NCBI RefSeq assembly: GCF_003710105.1
Contig: NZ_CP033325.1
Span: forward strand, 1,612,001 to 1,676,000
Source: Georgenia faecalis
GTDB lineage: Bacteria; Actinomycetota; Actinomycetes; Actinomycetales; Actinomycetaceae
DNA: 64,000 nt
Reading direction: 5' to 3'
Below the pieces are notes generated by a model. That model was not told where the DNA came from. It did no database searches and saw nothing but the letters and a program-made list of their open reading frames with translations. Shown here piece after piece: positions 31,694 through 40,687 of this stretch (the first letter of the stretch is position 1; each line of letters starts with the position of its first letter). Position numbers and translations under genes: made by a program.

Positions 31694-31880
31694 AGACCGG
31701 CGAACTCGGCGCGAAGTAGCGAACTCGGGTACCGCGGCGGCTTCGAGTTCGCCATTTCGGGCCGAGTTCGATAGTTCTCACTAGCGAACTCGGCATCAAA
31801 CAGCGAACTCAGCGATAAACAGCGAACTCGGTGGCCGTGGTGGGGAGCGGCCCCCAGCGTTTCTGCAAGATCACGAGGGG
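31694..31880. repeat. dispersed intergenic repeat element, copy A
   Basis: About 187 bp that recurs at 47027-47207 in the same orientation. The unit AGCGAACTCGG appears with an exact 19-bp period at 31699, 31718, and again at 31783, 31802, 31821. Two inverted copies (31744-31753 and 31761-31770) let it fold into 10-bp stems, for example GCCGAGTTCG (31761-31770) with CGAACTCGGC (31785-31794). It has no open frame. It lies just downstream of the SDR gene that ends the left arm of the RpiR locus. Confidence 0.9.
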
Positions 31881-31929
31881 AGTGAGCGCGTGGAGTGCGG
31901 AGCGGGAGTGAGCAGACGCAGGGCCGTCG

Positions 31930-32694
31930 CTAGCGGGGCCCGCGCGTGCGCAGGGCCTGCATGCCGCCGTCGACGGCGAGGTAGGTCCCCGTGGTCGAGC
32001 CGGAGAGCGGACTGGCGAGATAGGCGACGGCGCCCGCGACCTCCTGCGGGCTCACCAGCCGGCCGTGCGGCTGGCGCCGCTCGAGGGCGGCCCGCTCGGC
32101 GGCGGGGTCGGCCGCCCGGGACAGCAGTGTGTCGATCCAGGGCGTGTCGGCGGTGCCCGGGTTGACGCAGTTGACGCGGATGCCCTCGGCGAGGTGGTCG
32201 GCCGCCATGGCGCGGGTGAGCGCAAGGATGGCGCCCTTGGTGGCGCTGTACAGCGCCCGCTCGGGCAGGCCGACCGTCGCCGCGATCGAGCAGGTGTTGA
32301 CGACGGCGGCGCTGGGCGAGCGGCGCAGGTGCGGCAGGGCCGCGCGGGTCATCCGCGCGACTCCGACGACGTTGAGGTCCCACACCCGGTGCCACTCCTC
32401 GTCGGGGTTGTCGGCGATGGTTCCCTGAGCGCCGATGCCCGCGTTGTTGACGAGGACGTCGAGCCGGCCGTGCTGGTCGACGACCCGTTCGACCGCGCGG
32501 CGGACCGAGCCGTCGTCGGTGACGTCGGCGCGGATCGAGGTGACGCCCGGGGCGGGCACCGCGTCCCGGACGTCGACGACGGCGACGTGCGCGCCCCGTG
32601 CGGTGAGTACCTCGGTGACGGCGGCGCCGATGCCGGAGGCGCCGCCGGTGACGACGGCGACGAGCCCGTCGAAGTCTCGCGCGAGGTCGGTCAT
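31930..32694 (-). CDS. short-chain dehydrogenase/reductase (SDR)
   Basis: The 254-residue protein has the SDR cofactor loop TGGASGIG, the NNAG motif in LVNNAGIG, and the catalytic Ser-Tyr-Lys in NTCSIAATVGLPERALYSATKGA. INVVDVR-type residues after strand 2 (VVDVRD) suggest NAD preference. In this locus it would suit oxidation of a 2-keto-3-deoxy-sugar acid at C4. ATG at 32694 has GGGAG three bases before; a GTG at 32718 overlaps the upstream stop and would add 8 residues. It is the last gene of the leftward arm. Confidence 0.85.
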   Translation of the reverse strand: MTDLARDFDGLVAVVTGGASGIGAAVTEVLTARGAHVAVVDVRDAVPAPGVTSIRADVTDDGSVRRAVERVVDQHGRLDVLVNNAGIGAQGTIADNPDEEWHRVWDLNVVGVARMTRAALPHLRRSPSAAVVNTCSIAATVGLPERALYSATKGAILALTRAMAADHLAEGIRVNCVNPGTADTPWIDTLLSRAADPAAERAALERRQPHGRLVSPQEVAGAVAYLASPLSGSTTGTYLAVDGGMQALRTRGPR

Positions 32695-32717
32695 CTGCTC
32701 CCTGTTCTCGATGAGCA

Positions 32718-35048
32718 CTACTGCCGGACCGCGAAGATGCGGTCGACGAAGACGTTCTGCAGCCCGGCCGGGGCCAGGGGGCCGGCGAACGCGTAGGTGT
32801 GGTCGGTCGCCCGCTCGTACGTGCCCGGGAGCGCGAGCTCGTGGTAGGCGCCGTCGGCGAGGTCGGAGACCGGGACACCGAGGGAGTTGCCGAACGGGGG
32901 CCAGATGCCGGTCTCGACGGCGAGCGCGCCGGGAGAGGCGGTGCCGACGTCGGCCCGGAGGGTGATGTAGATCTTCCAGCGCCCCGCGGGGAGGATCTCC
33001 AGCGGCAGCTGCACCGCCCAGGCGGTGTTGTTGCCGGGCATCCGGACGGCGTACCCGTTGGACGCCTGCGCGTCCTCGACGAGCGACGCGGACGGCAGGT
33101 ACAGGGTGAAGGTCGGCTCCTGGTAGTCCACCCAGTCGGTGGCGGGCAGGCCGGCGACGGCCGCCGGCGGGGTCGCCTCGCGCGCCTCAGCGGCGGCCAT
33201 GGCCTCGAAGTGCGCGACGATGGCGGCCGGGTCGCCCCCGGTCTCGGCGTACTGGGTGAGCCCGGCAGCCCGGATCTCGTCCCGGAATCGTGCGAGCCGG
33301 CGGGGGACGTCGGCCTCCCACGCGATGCCGTCGCGCTCGGCGACGAGCTGGAAGAACCCGCTGCGCAGGAGGAGCAGGTAGTCGATCCCCAGCCGGACCG
33401 CGCGCACGTGGTCGAGGAGGACGCGGTTCCCGCGCACGGCCCGTTCGGCCCGGTCGAAGAGCGCGTCGGCCTGGTGGAGGGTCTCGAACCGCAGGTGGCC
33501 GGCGTTCTCGCCGATGTAGACGCCCAGGTTGGTCCCGGTGCGCTCGACGGCGGAGACCATGAGCTGCATGTAGGCGTAGATGGCGTCGTCGGCGCGGCCG
33601 TAGTAGCCCTCGAGGAACTCGCGGATGAGGGCGTCGGGGTCGGCGGTGGGGTCCCAGAGCAGGCGGCTGATCACCCAGACGCGGAGCTGGGTGAACTCGG
33701 TGCCGCGCGCGTTCCAGGCGCTCTGGCCGAAGTACCCCTGCACGTTCGGCAGCGTCGCGAGCTCCTGGATCCCCTCGCCCATCGCCCACCAGTTGGGGAA
33801 GGGGAGGATGTACCCGGTGAAGGTGCACAGGTAGTCCCACAGGACGACGTGCTCGGCGAGGTCGGCCCACGTCCGGATGTGCGCGCCCACCACGGCGTTC
33901 TTCTCCCCGAAGAGGGAGTCGCCGAAGTCGGCGTGGATCGGCGCCACGGTGAGGACGACGTCGTCGCTCACCCGGATGCCGGTGGGCGGGTCGTAGGTGA
34001 ACCAGTACGCCTGCGTCTCCAGGCGCGCGTCCGGGATCTGCGCCCGCACCCGGGCGGCGACGTCGTTGACCATGTCGATGACGGGGGCCGACGGCGCCCC
34101 GCCGTGCGCGTCGGCGAAGGCGCGGCTGGCGGGGTCCATCTCCCACGTGACGCGGTCCTCCTGGTAGAAGGAGGACGACGGGTCCTGGCCGTCGGCGATG
34201 CGCTCGTTGATGATCCGCACGAGGCCGGCGGTGGCGGCCACCCGCGTCGCCTCGTCCATGGCCTTGAGCTGGCCGCCCGCCCACAGCGCCGGATCGGTGA
34301 CGACCTGCTGGAAGGAGTGCTTGACCTCCTCCGGCCAGTAGTGCGACCACGTGTCGATCCCCGGCTCGCGGGGGACCGTCCAGTACTGGTCCCGGAGGCC
34401 GTTGAGCATGTTGTGCTGGCGGTAGGCGGCGTCCTCGGCGTCGCCGGCGAGCACCGTGCGGAACCGGAAGCGGGGGACGTGGTCACCGGAGAGGTCGGCG
34501 CGCGGGATGCTCAGCGTGAGCCGGCGGGGCACGTAGGCGAAGTCGGGCGCGTACCACCGGATGCCGACGAGCCGGTCGAGCAGCCAGTAGGTGCCGTAGA
34601 GGGTCCCGCGGGGGCTGGCGCCCGCGACGATGACGGTGTTGCCGTTGGTCCGGAACGCGAAGCCGTCGTCGCCGAGCGCGTGGGTGTCGATGCCGGCGCG
34701 CTCCGCGAAGGTGTTCTCGGTGCCGAGCACGATGAGGTGGCCGTGCCCGCCGGGCGGGCGGTCCCCCATGACGACGTCGAAGCGCGCGCCGGTGACGCTG
34801 CGCAGGTGACGCGCCAGCTCCTGGGCCGCGTGCTGGACGACGAGGCCCTCGCGCCGGCCGAGGAAGATCCGGTACTGGGTGAGCCCGAAGCCGGCCAGCA
34901 GGATGGCGTGCCGGCTCGCGAAGGTCGCACTGGCGGGGCTGCTCGCCATCGACGTGGCGAGCACGGCGAGCGCGGTCGCCGCGCCGCCCTCGAGCACCAT
35001 GCGGCGCGGGATGCCGTGCTGGTCGGGTGCTGGGTCCTGAACGGTCAC
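32718..35048 (-). CDS. secreted DUF4838 glycosidase-like protein
   Basis: The 776-residue precursor starts with a Tat-like signal, GIPRRMVLEGGAATALAVLA, ending near ASA. An N-terminal GH67N-like domain (about 50-165: YRIFLGRREGLVVQHAAQEL to GTLYGTYWLLDRLVGIRWYAPD) precedes the DUF4838 catalytic-type domain (about 270-560, with FTGYILPFPNWWAMG and QGYFGQSAWNARGTEF). A beta-sandwich of about 130 residues ends it. DUF4838 is related to glycoside hydrolases and is often next to sugar-catabolic genes. GTG at 35048 lies five bases after GGAGG. It should release the locus's sugar outside the cell. Confidence 0.78.
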   Translation of the reverse strand: MTVQDPAPDQHGIPRRMVLEGGAATALAVLATSMASSPASATFASRHAILLAGFGLTQYRIFLGRREGLVVQHAAQELARHLRSVTGARFDVVMGDRPPGGHGHLIVLGTENTFAERAGIDTHALGDDGFAFRTNGNTVIVAGASPRGTLYGTYWLLDRLVGIRWYAPDFAYVPRRLTLSIPRADLSGDHVPRFRFRTVLAGDAEDAAYRQHNMLNGLRDQYWTVPREPGIDTWSHYWPEEVKHSFQQVVTDPALWAGGQLKAMDEATRVAATAGLVRIINERIADGQDPSSSFYQEDRVTWEMDPASRAFADAHGGAPSAPVIDMVNDVAARVRAQIPDARLETQAYWFTYDPPTGIRVSDDVVLTVAPIHADFGDSLFGEKNAVVGAHIRTWADLAEHVVLWDYLCTFTGYILPFPNWWAMGEGIQELATLPNVQGYFGQSAWNARGTEFTQLRVWVISRLLWDPTADPDALIREFLEGYYGRADDAIYAYMQLMVSAVERTGTNLGVYIGENAGHLRFETLHQADALFDRAERAVRGNRVLLDHVRAVRLGIDYLLLLRSGFFQLVAERDGIAWEADVPRRLARFRDEIRAAGLTQYAETGGDPAAIVAHFEAMAAAEAREATPPAAVAGLPATDWVDYQEPTFTLYLPSASLVEDAQASNGYAVRMPGNNTAWAVQLPLEILPAGRWKIYITLRADVGTASPGALAVETGIWPPFGNSLGVPVSDLADGAYHELALPGTYERATDHTYAFAGPLAPAGLQNVFVDRIFAVRQ

Positions 35049-35137
35049 CGGAACCTCCGTGGGTCGTCGGTCGAGCGGGGCGGGGCGGGCTGGGCGCCGG
35101 GCGCGGTGCCCGGTGCTGCGGTGCCGGTGGGGCGGCG

Positions 35138-36385
35138 TCACTGGCAGAAGTCGAGGACGGTGCGGGCGTAGATGCGGGCGGCCTCGTGGAGGCTGCGGAC
35201 GCTGACGAACTCGTTCGGCCCGTGCGCGCTGGTGAGCATGCCGGGCCCGAACGAGGGCAGGGTGGGGATGCCGGCCGCGGCGTACCACGGTGCGTCGGTG
35301 GCGCCGGGGAAGACGGACAGCGGGGGAGTGCGCCCGAGGACGTCCTGGCTGGCGCGGCGGGTGGCGTCGACCAGCGCGTGGTCGGGGACGAGCTCGCACC
35401 ACGGGACCCACTCCAGGCCGGGCTCGAAGGCGTAGTCCACCTCCAGCTCGGGGTCCTCCGCGCGGCACGCAGCGAGCCACGCCTCGAGCGCGGCGGCGAC
35501 GTCGTCCTGGGTCTGGCCCGGCACGGTGCGCAGGTCGCAGGCGAACTCGGCGCGTCCGGGCACCACGCCGAAGTAGGTGCCGCCCTGGATGAGGACCCCG
35601 GCGTTGAGCGTGGGCCCGACGCCCCCGAGCGGGTGCGGGGTGAACGGGACGGCCAGCTCGGTGCCGATGCGGCTGAGCAGCCCGGCGAGCTTGAGCGAGG
35701 CGTTCACGGACGGGAGCCGGTCGGACAGGCTCGAGTGCATCTGGGTGCCCCGCACGACGATGCGGAAGCCGCACACCCCGCGGGAGACGAGGTGGATGCC
35801 CTGCCAGTCCTCGGTCCACCCGCTCGGCTCGCCGATGAGGACGGCGTCGACGTCGCGCACCAGCGGCGCCACGTACCGGGAGCCGTGCTGGGCGCCCGCC
35901 TCCTCGTCGGCGACGAGGCCGAGGACGAGGTCGCCGCGCAGCGGGGCGCCCGCGGCGCGCACCGCGCGGGCGGCCATGATCATCGCCGCGACGGCGCCCT
36001 TCATGTCGTTCGCGCCCAGGCCGTAGAGGTCGCCGTCGACGACGGTGGCGGTGAACGGGTCGGTGCGCCACTCCGCCCGCGCCTCGCCGACGGGCTTGGT
36101 GTCGATGTGGCCGTTGAGCATGAGCGACCGGCCCCCGCCCGTGCCACGCAGGCGGGCGAGGATGCTCGGTCGCGAGGGGTGCGGGCCGACCACCTCGAGC
36201 TCGTCCGGGTCGAGCGAGGAGAGCGTCTCGAGGAGGAACGCGGCGACGGCGCGCTCGTCGCCGTAGGGCGGGATCTGGCTGTCGAGCGCGATGAGCCGGG
36301 CGGTGAGGTCGAGGAGCTCCGCCTCGTGCTCCCCGAGGTACGCGTCCACCACGTCCCCGAGCCGTTCCGTGAGCAGACCCGTCAT
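35138..36385 (-). CDS. M20-family metallohydrolase (ArgE/DapE-like deacylase)
   Basis: The 415-residue protein has the M20 metal sites: LMLNGHIDTKPVG (His and Asp ligand), GLGANDMKGAVAAM (bridging Asp), GLVADEEAGAQHG (catalytic Glu and Glu ligand) and late SAHGPNEFV (His). ArgE/DapE relatives remove N-acyl groups from amino acids or similar compounds. The surrounding sugar locus suggests it could deacylate an N-acyl amino sugar or sugar acid, but this is inference. The 78-bp gap upstream to the kinase contains palindromes, so it may have its own promoter. Confidence 0.85.
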   Translation of the reverse strand: MTGLLTERLGDVVDAYLGEHEAELLDLTARLIALDSQIPPYGDERAVAAFLLETLSSLDPDELEVVGPHPSRPSILARLRGTGGGRSLMLNGHIDTKPVGEARAEWRTDPFTATVVDGDLYGLGANDMKGAVAAMIMAARAVRAAGAPLRGDLVLGLVADEEAGAQHGSRYVAPLVRDVDAVLIGEPSGWTEDWQGIHLVSRGVCGFRIVVRGTQMHSSLSDRLPSVNASLKLAGLLSRIGTELAVPFTPHPLGGVGPTLNAGVLIQGGTYFGVVPGRAEFACDLRTVPGQTQDDVAAALEAWLAACRAEDPELEVDYAFEPGLEWVPWCELVPDHALVDATRRASQDVLGRTPPLSVFPGATDAPWYAAAGIPTLPSFGPGMLTSAHGPNEFVSVRSLHEAARIYARTVLDFCQ

Positions 36386-36400
36386 GGGGGGATCTTGGCT

Positions 36401-36444
36401 GAAACTTTCCGTCGTGACAAGGGTTCGACGTGTGAGAAATTCAC
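36401..36444. promoter_or_regulatory. palindromes before the M20 gene, candidate RpiR operators
   Basis: GAAACTTTC (36401-36409) is a perfect 4-1-4 repeat. GTGAGAAATTCAC (36432-36444) is a near-palindrome with GTGA/TCAC arms. Both lie within 60 bp upstream of the M20 start at 36385. AT-rich, GAAA/TTTC-type boxes suit MurR/RpiR regulators, but binding is untested. Confidence 0.4.
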
Positions 36445-36463
36445 GAGTAGCCGATGGTCATCC

Positions 36464-37399
36464 TCAGCCGGCGGCGTCGACCTCGCGCCAGGCGATCCGG
36501 GCGGCCCCCATCGCGCCGTCCCCGCCGGCGCGCACGCCCAGCCCCCAGCGCGCGGTGATGGCCCGGGCGAGCCGGCCGTGGAGGAGGTCCTCCGAGCGGG
36601 CGATGGTCCCGGCCAGGACGACGGCGCCGTCGTCGGCGGCGGGATCCAGGCGGGCGAGCGAGGCGACGAGCGCGGCGGCGGCCCGGTCGAGGATGTCGGT
36701 GGCCACCGCGTCCCCGGCGGCGGCGGCGTCGCGGACCACGGGCGCGAGCGCGGCGAGGGCACGCGGCGGCCGGCCGTAGACCCACTGCACGAGGGCCGAC
36801 CACTCCAGGGCGAGGCCCGCGGCGTCGGCGACGGCGGCCGCCAGCGCCGTCCGCGGCCCCGCCTGGAAGGTGGCGAGCGCCGCCTTGACCGCCTCGACGC
36901 CGATCCAGTGCCCGGACCCCGCGTCCCCCACGAACCAGCCGTTGCCGTCGACGAATGCCGAGAGCCGGAAGTCCCGCACCCGCGCCGCGACCGCCCCGGT
37001 CCCGGCGACGACGACGAGCCCGTCGGCGCCGTCGGACACCGAGGCGAAGGCGACGACGACGTCCGAGGTGAGGGTGGGGCGCCGTCGCGCGCCCGTGACG
37101 AGGCGCAGGCGCTCGAGGGCGGCGGGCTCCTCGGCCGGGTAGCTCCCCGCTCCCGCGCCGCCCACGACGCAGTGCTCCACCCGCGGTCGGTGACCGTGCC
37201 GGGCGGCGTAGTCGTCGAGCGCCTCGTCCGCCAGGGCCTCCCACGTGGCGAGGGCGACGGCGTACCCCAGGGAGACGGGGTTCGAGCCCGGCCCGGTCGC
37301 CCGGGCGACCGCGCCCTCCCGGGTCGCGACCACGGCCCGCGTCGATGTGCCCCCGACGTCGAGGCCGACGACGCACACGTCTTCGGGCGTGGCGGGCAT
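36464..37399 (-). CDS. BadF/BcrA-family ATPase, GlcNAc-kinase-like
   Basis: The 311-residue protein has the sugar-kinase ATPase fold: VVGLDVGGTSTRAVVAT (phosphate 1), VVAGTGAVAARV (phosphate 2) and VVLAGTIARSEDLL (adenosine). GNGWFVGDAGSGHWIG is typical of N-acetylglucosamine-kinase-like members. It would phosphorylate an amino sugar or derivative in the cytoplasm. ATG at 37399 has GGAGG five bases upstream. The gene is divergent from the RpiR regulator over 75 bp, which suggests direct control by it. Confidence 0.85.
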   Translation of the reverse strand: MPATPEDVCVVGLDVGGTSTRAVVATREGAVARATGPGSNPVSLGYAVALATWEALADEALDDYAARHGHRPRVEHCVVGGAGAGSYPAEEPAALERLRLVTGARRRPTLTSDVVVAFASVSDGADGLVVVAGTGAVAARVRDFRLSAFVDGNGWFVGDAGSGHWIGVEAVKAALATFQAGPRTALAAAVADAAGLALEWSALVQWVYGRPPRALAALAPVVRDAAAAGDAVATDILDRAAAALVASLARLDPAADDGAVVLAGTIARSEDLLHGRLARAITARWGLGVRAGGDGAMGAARIAWREVDAAG

Positions 37400-37409
37400 C
37401 CGGGCCTCC

Positions 37410-37430
37410 GAAAACTCGTGTATGAAAACT
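37410..37430. promoter_or_regulatory. direct repeats in the RpiR divergent promoter
   Basis: GAAAACT is repeated at 37410-37416 and 37424-37430, 14 bp apart, between the kinase and RpiR starts. AT-rich against the local background, it is a candidate RpiR-binding region for both arms. Confidence 0.4.
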
Positions 37431-37474
37431 ATCGACAAGATCAACCGCGTGAGAGAGAGTATCTAACTGTGGGA

Positions 37475-38425
37475 ATGCCTACCGACGATGAGGCAACCGC
37501 CTTCGACTACCTCGACGGCGGCGTGGAGACGCGCATCCGTTCGCGGCTGCCGCAGCTCAAGGGTGCCGAGCGGCGGGTCGCCGACTACATCCTCGACCAC
37601 CTCGGCCCGACCGCCGGCATGTCCATCAGCGAGACGGCCGAGGCGGCGGGCACCTCGACGGCGAGCATCACCCGCTTCTGCCGCGCCATCGGCCTGTCCG
37701 GGTACCCCGCCCTGCGGCTCGAGCTCGCGGCCCTGGCCGGCCAGGAGCGCTCGCAGGGTGCGGCCTGGCGCCGCTCCGTGGGTGACGACGTGCAGCCGGG
37801 GGACACCATCGAGAAGGTCCTCGGCACCCTCGTGGCCGCGGACGTCAAGGTCGCCACCCGCACCGCTGAGCAGCTCGACGTCGCCGCCGTCGAGGCGCTC
37901 GTCGACCGGATCCTCGCCGCCCGCCGGGTCGACGTCTACGCCGCCGGGGGCAGCGCCCTCGTCGCCGAGGAGTTCATGCTCAAGTGCCAGCGGCTGGGCC
38001 TGTTCCTCAACGTCTGGCGCGACTCCCACGCCGCCATCATGAGCGCCGCCCTGCTCACCGGCGCGGACCTCGCCATCGGCCTGTCGCACTCCGGCGAGAC
38101 GCTCGAGGTGGTCGAGGCGATGAGCACCGCCGCCGAGGGGGGCGCCGCCACCGTCGCCATCACGAGCTTCCCCGGGTCCACGCTCGGCGACCTCAGCGCC
38201 CTCGTCCTCACCACGACGGCGGGAGAGCTCACCTACGGGGCCACCGCCTACCCCGCCCGCAACGCCCAGATGCTCGTCCTCGACCTGGTCTTCCTCCGCC
38301 TGGCGCAGCGCCGCCACACCGAGGCCGAGGCGAGCCTGGAGACCACCGCCCTTGCCGTCAGGCGGCACAACGCCCGACGTCTTGCCCCCCCGTCCCCCCG
38401 CACCGACGCTAGGAGAACCCCATGA
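37475..38425 (+). CDS. MurR/RpiR-family transcriptional regulator
   Basis: The 316-residue protein has an N-terminal HTH_6 domain (IRSRLPQLKGAERRVADYILDH; SISETAEAAGTSTASITRFCRAIGLSGY) and a C-terminal SIS domain (VDVYAAGGSALVAEEFMLKCQRLG; AIGLSHSGETLEVVEAM) that senses a phosphosugar. It heads the rightward operon and its stop overlaps the next start (ATGA). ATG at 37475 was chosen; GTG at 37469 adds two residues and cannot be excluded. It probably represses both arms until a sugar phosphate, perhaps the product of the divergent kinase, binds. Confidence 0.88.
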   Translation: MPTDDEATAFDYLDGGVETRIRSRLPQLKGAERRVADYILDHLGPTAGMSISETAEAAGTSTASITRFCRAIGLSGYPALRLELAALAGQERSQGAAWRRSVGDDVQPGDTIEKVLGTLVAADVKVATRTAEQLDVAAVEALVDRILAARRVDVYAAGGSALVAEEFMLKCQRLGLFLNVWRDSHAAIMSAALLTGADLAIGLSHSGETLEVVEAMSTAAEGGAATVAITSFPGSTLGDLSALVLTTTAGELTYGATAYPARNAQMLVLDLVFLRLAQRRHTEAEASLETTALAVRRHNARRLAPPSPRTDARRTP

Positions 38426-39744
38426 TCCTCACCCGACGAAGGACCACCCGCCTGGCGGCGGTACTCGCCGGCACCATCGCCCTTGCCGCCTGCGCCCCCA
38501 GCGACGGCTCCGGCTCCGACCCCGGCACGACGACCGAGACCGGGACCGGAGGCGGTGGCGGCGAGGACGTCACGCTGACGTTCTGGTCGTGGCGCACCGA
38601 GGACGTCGAGGGCTACGAGCAGATCTTCGACCTCTACGAGGAGGCCAACCCCGGCGTCACCGTCGAGGTCGAGGCCTTCGTCAACACCGAGTACAACACG
38701 GTCCTGTCCACCGGGCTGGCGGGCGAGGCGGGCCCCGACATCGCGCAGCTGCGCGCGTCGCGGGCGGACCTCACCCCGCTGGTCGCGGCCGAGCGGCTCG
38801 TGCCCGTCGACGCCGAGAACGTCCCCAGCCTCGCCGACTTCGACGCCACCGTCCTCGCCGGCGCCCAGGTGGCCGACGACGAGAACGTCTACGGCGTCCC
38901 GTTCGCCATGCAGACGCTCCAGATGTTCTACAACAAGGACCTCTTCGCCGAGCACGGCATCGAGGTGCCCGAGACCTGGGAGGACTTCCTCGCGGCCAAC
39001 GAGACGCTCGAGGCCGCGGGCGTCATCCCCATGGCCACCACGGGTATGGACAACTGGATGCTCCCCGTCGACCTCGCCGTCATCGGCGGCAGCTACTGGG
39101 CAGCCGGGCCGCTGAGCGAGTCGCTCGCCGACGGCAGCGCCACCCTCGCCGACGAGGGCTTCGTCGACTCGATCGCCGCGCTGCAGTCCGTCACGGAGTT
39201 CTTCCCCGACAACTTCACCGGCGTCAGCTACACCGAGTCGCAGGTGCTCTTCGCCACCGGCCAGGCGGCGATGTTCCCCGGCGGCTCGTGGGAGCTCGGG
39301 TACTTCCAGAGCACCGCTCCCGACCTCAGCGTCGGCGTCTTCACCGTCCCGCCGCCGCCCGGGGCACCCGGCCCGGCGGTCCCCGCCTTCGTCGATGGCT
39401 CCTTCGGCGTCAACGCGGCGAGCGAGCACCAGGAGGAGGCGCTCGCGCTCCTCGACTGGATGGGCAGCCAGGAGTTCGGTCAGGCCTTCGCGGACACGCT
39501 CAAGCAGATCACCCCGATCTCCGGCGTCGAGCCCAGCGACGAGGGCCTCGCCGAGATCATCGCCAACTACGAGGCCAGCCCGGGCGTCCACCTGCCCGTC
39601 TCGACCTTCAGCGGTGGCGACCCCGACACGCAGGTGGCCCTTGCCACCGGCCTGCAGGAGATGTTCGCGGGTACGGGAGACCCGGCCTCCGTCGCGCAGA
39701 CCTACGCCGACGCCGTCGCCGAGGTGTACCCGGATGGCCCGTGA
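38422..39744 (+). CDS. ABC sugar transporter, substrate-binding lipoprotein
   Basis: The 440-residue protein has a lipoprotein signal with the lipobox LAAC at about residue 24, a Gly/Thr linker, then a cluster-B/D sugar-binding fold (VTLTFWSWRTEDVEGYEQIFDLYEEANPGVTV; YGVPFAMQTLQMFYNKDLFAEHGIEVPETWEDF). It would capture the released sugar outside the membrane. AGGAG precedes ATG 38422 by seven bases, and the start overlaps the RpiR stop. The permease genes follow directly. The ATPase subunit is not in the window, so a shared MsiK-type ATPase is likely. Confidence 0.9.
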   Translation: MILTRRRTTRLAAVLAGTIALAACAPSDGSGSDPGTTTETGTGGGGGEDVTLTFWSWRTEDVEGYEQIFDLYEEANPGVTVEVEAFVNTEYNTVLSTGLAGEAGPDIAQLRASRADLTPLVAAERLVPVDAENVPSLADFDATVLAGAQVADDENVYGVPFAMQTLQMFYNKDLFAEHGIEVPETWEDFLAANETLEAAGVIPMATTGMDNWMLPVDLAVIGGSYWAAGPLSESLADGSATLADEGFVDSIAALQSVTEFFPDNFTGVSYTESQVLFATGQAAMFPGGSWELGYFQSTAPDLSVGVFTVPPPPGAPGPAVPAFVDGSFGVNAASEHQEEALALLDWMGSQEFGQAFADTLKQITPISGVEPSDEGLAEIIANYEASPGVHLPVSTFSGGDPDTQVALATGLQEMFAGTGDPASVAQTYADAVAEVYPDGP

Positions 39745-40687
39745 GGTGACCCCCACCCGGAGCGGGTCGACCACCCGGTCGGCCCGCTCCGGCAAGGGGT
39801 GGCGTCAAGCCCTCGTCTTCCTGGCGCCGGCATTCGTCCTCTACTCGCTGTTCCTCATGTACCCCCTCGTCACGGCGGTGAGCTACAGCTTCTTCGAGTG
39901 GCGAGGCACGGTGCGGGGGGCCTTCGCGGGGCTGGACAACTACGCGGCGCTCTTCGGGTCGTCGACCTTCGGCGGCGCGTTCGCCAACGCCTTCTGGAAC
40001 AACGTCCTCATCTTCGCCGGCAATCTCGCCGTCCAGCTCACCGTCGGGCTGGGCTGCGCGGTGCTCCTCATGCACCGCACGCGGTTCCGGCGCTTCTTCC
40101 AGACCGCGATCACGGTGCCCTACCTCGTCAACCCCCTGGCCATCGGCTTCCTCTTCACCCTCGTCTTCAGCCCCCAGCTCGGCCCGATCAACAACATCCT
40201 GCGCGACGTCGGCCTGGGGGACTGGGCCCAGCCCTGGCTCGGTCAGGAGTCGACGATCCTGCCCATCGTCATCGCGGTCGGGGCGTGGCAGTGGGTGGGC
40301 TTCCCCGTCCTCATCTTCTCCGCGGCGCTCGCCTCGATCCCCCCGGAGTACGAGGAGGCGGCCCGCCTCGACGGCGCCAGCCCGTGGCGGATCTTCCGCT
40401 CGGTGACCCTGCCGTTGCTCACCCCGGCGATCGGCAGCGTCACGGTCCTCGGGTTCGTCTCGAGCTTCACGACGTTCGCCCTCGTCATCGGCCTCACCGA
40501 CCTGCGCGGCGGGCTCTCCGGTGCGGCGGACACCCTCATGCTCATCTTCTACCGCACCGCCTTCGGGCCGGGCGTCAACGCCGTCGGGACGTCCTCCGCG
40601 ATCGCCGTGCTGATCTTCGTCGTCGTCTTCGGTGTCGCGGTGGTCTTCAACCGCATCATGCGCCGCCGCGAGGAGGCCCTCACATGA
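39734..40687 (+). CDS. ABC sugar transporter permease (MalF/UgpA-like)
   Basis: The 317-residue protein has about six membrane segments and the EAA loop EYEEAARLDGASPWRIFRSVTLP, which docks with the ATPase. ATG at 39734 overlaps the binding-protein stop by 11 bp; a GTG at 39746 is an alternative. The order binding protein-permease-permease is standard for the CUT1 importer family. Confidence 0.9.
   Translation: MAREVTPTRSGSTTRSARSGKGWRQALVFLAPAFVLYSLFLMYPLVTAVSYSFFEWRGTVRGAFAGLDNYAALFGSSTFGGAFANAFWNNVLIFAGNLAVQLTVGLGCAVLLMHRTRFRRFFQTAITVPYLVNPLAIGFLFTLVFSPQLGPINNILRDVGLGDWAQPWLGQESTILPIVIAVGAWQWVGFPVLIFSAALASIPPEYEEAARLDGASPWRIFRSVTLPLLTPAIGSVTVLGFVSSFTTFALVIGLTDLRGGLSGAADTLMLIFYRTAFGPGVNAVGTSSAIAVLIFVVVFGVAVVFNRIMRRREEALT

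Larger units (their letters stand above)
31508..31929. other. non-coding spacer rich in repeats
   Basis: This 422-bp gap holds no credible gene. It carries a 33-bp direct repeat and one copy of the dispersed repeat element, both listed separately. Confidence 0.75.

Noticed and set aside
31694-31880. Repeat element as a CRISPR array
   Set aside because: The phased units are 11 bp on a 19-bp period with spacers of about 8 bp, include inverted copies, and no cas gene is nearby.
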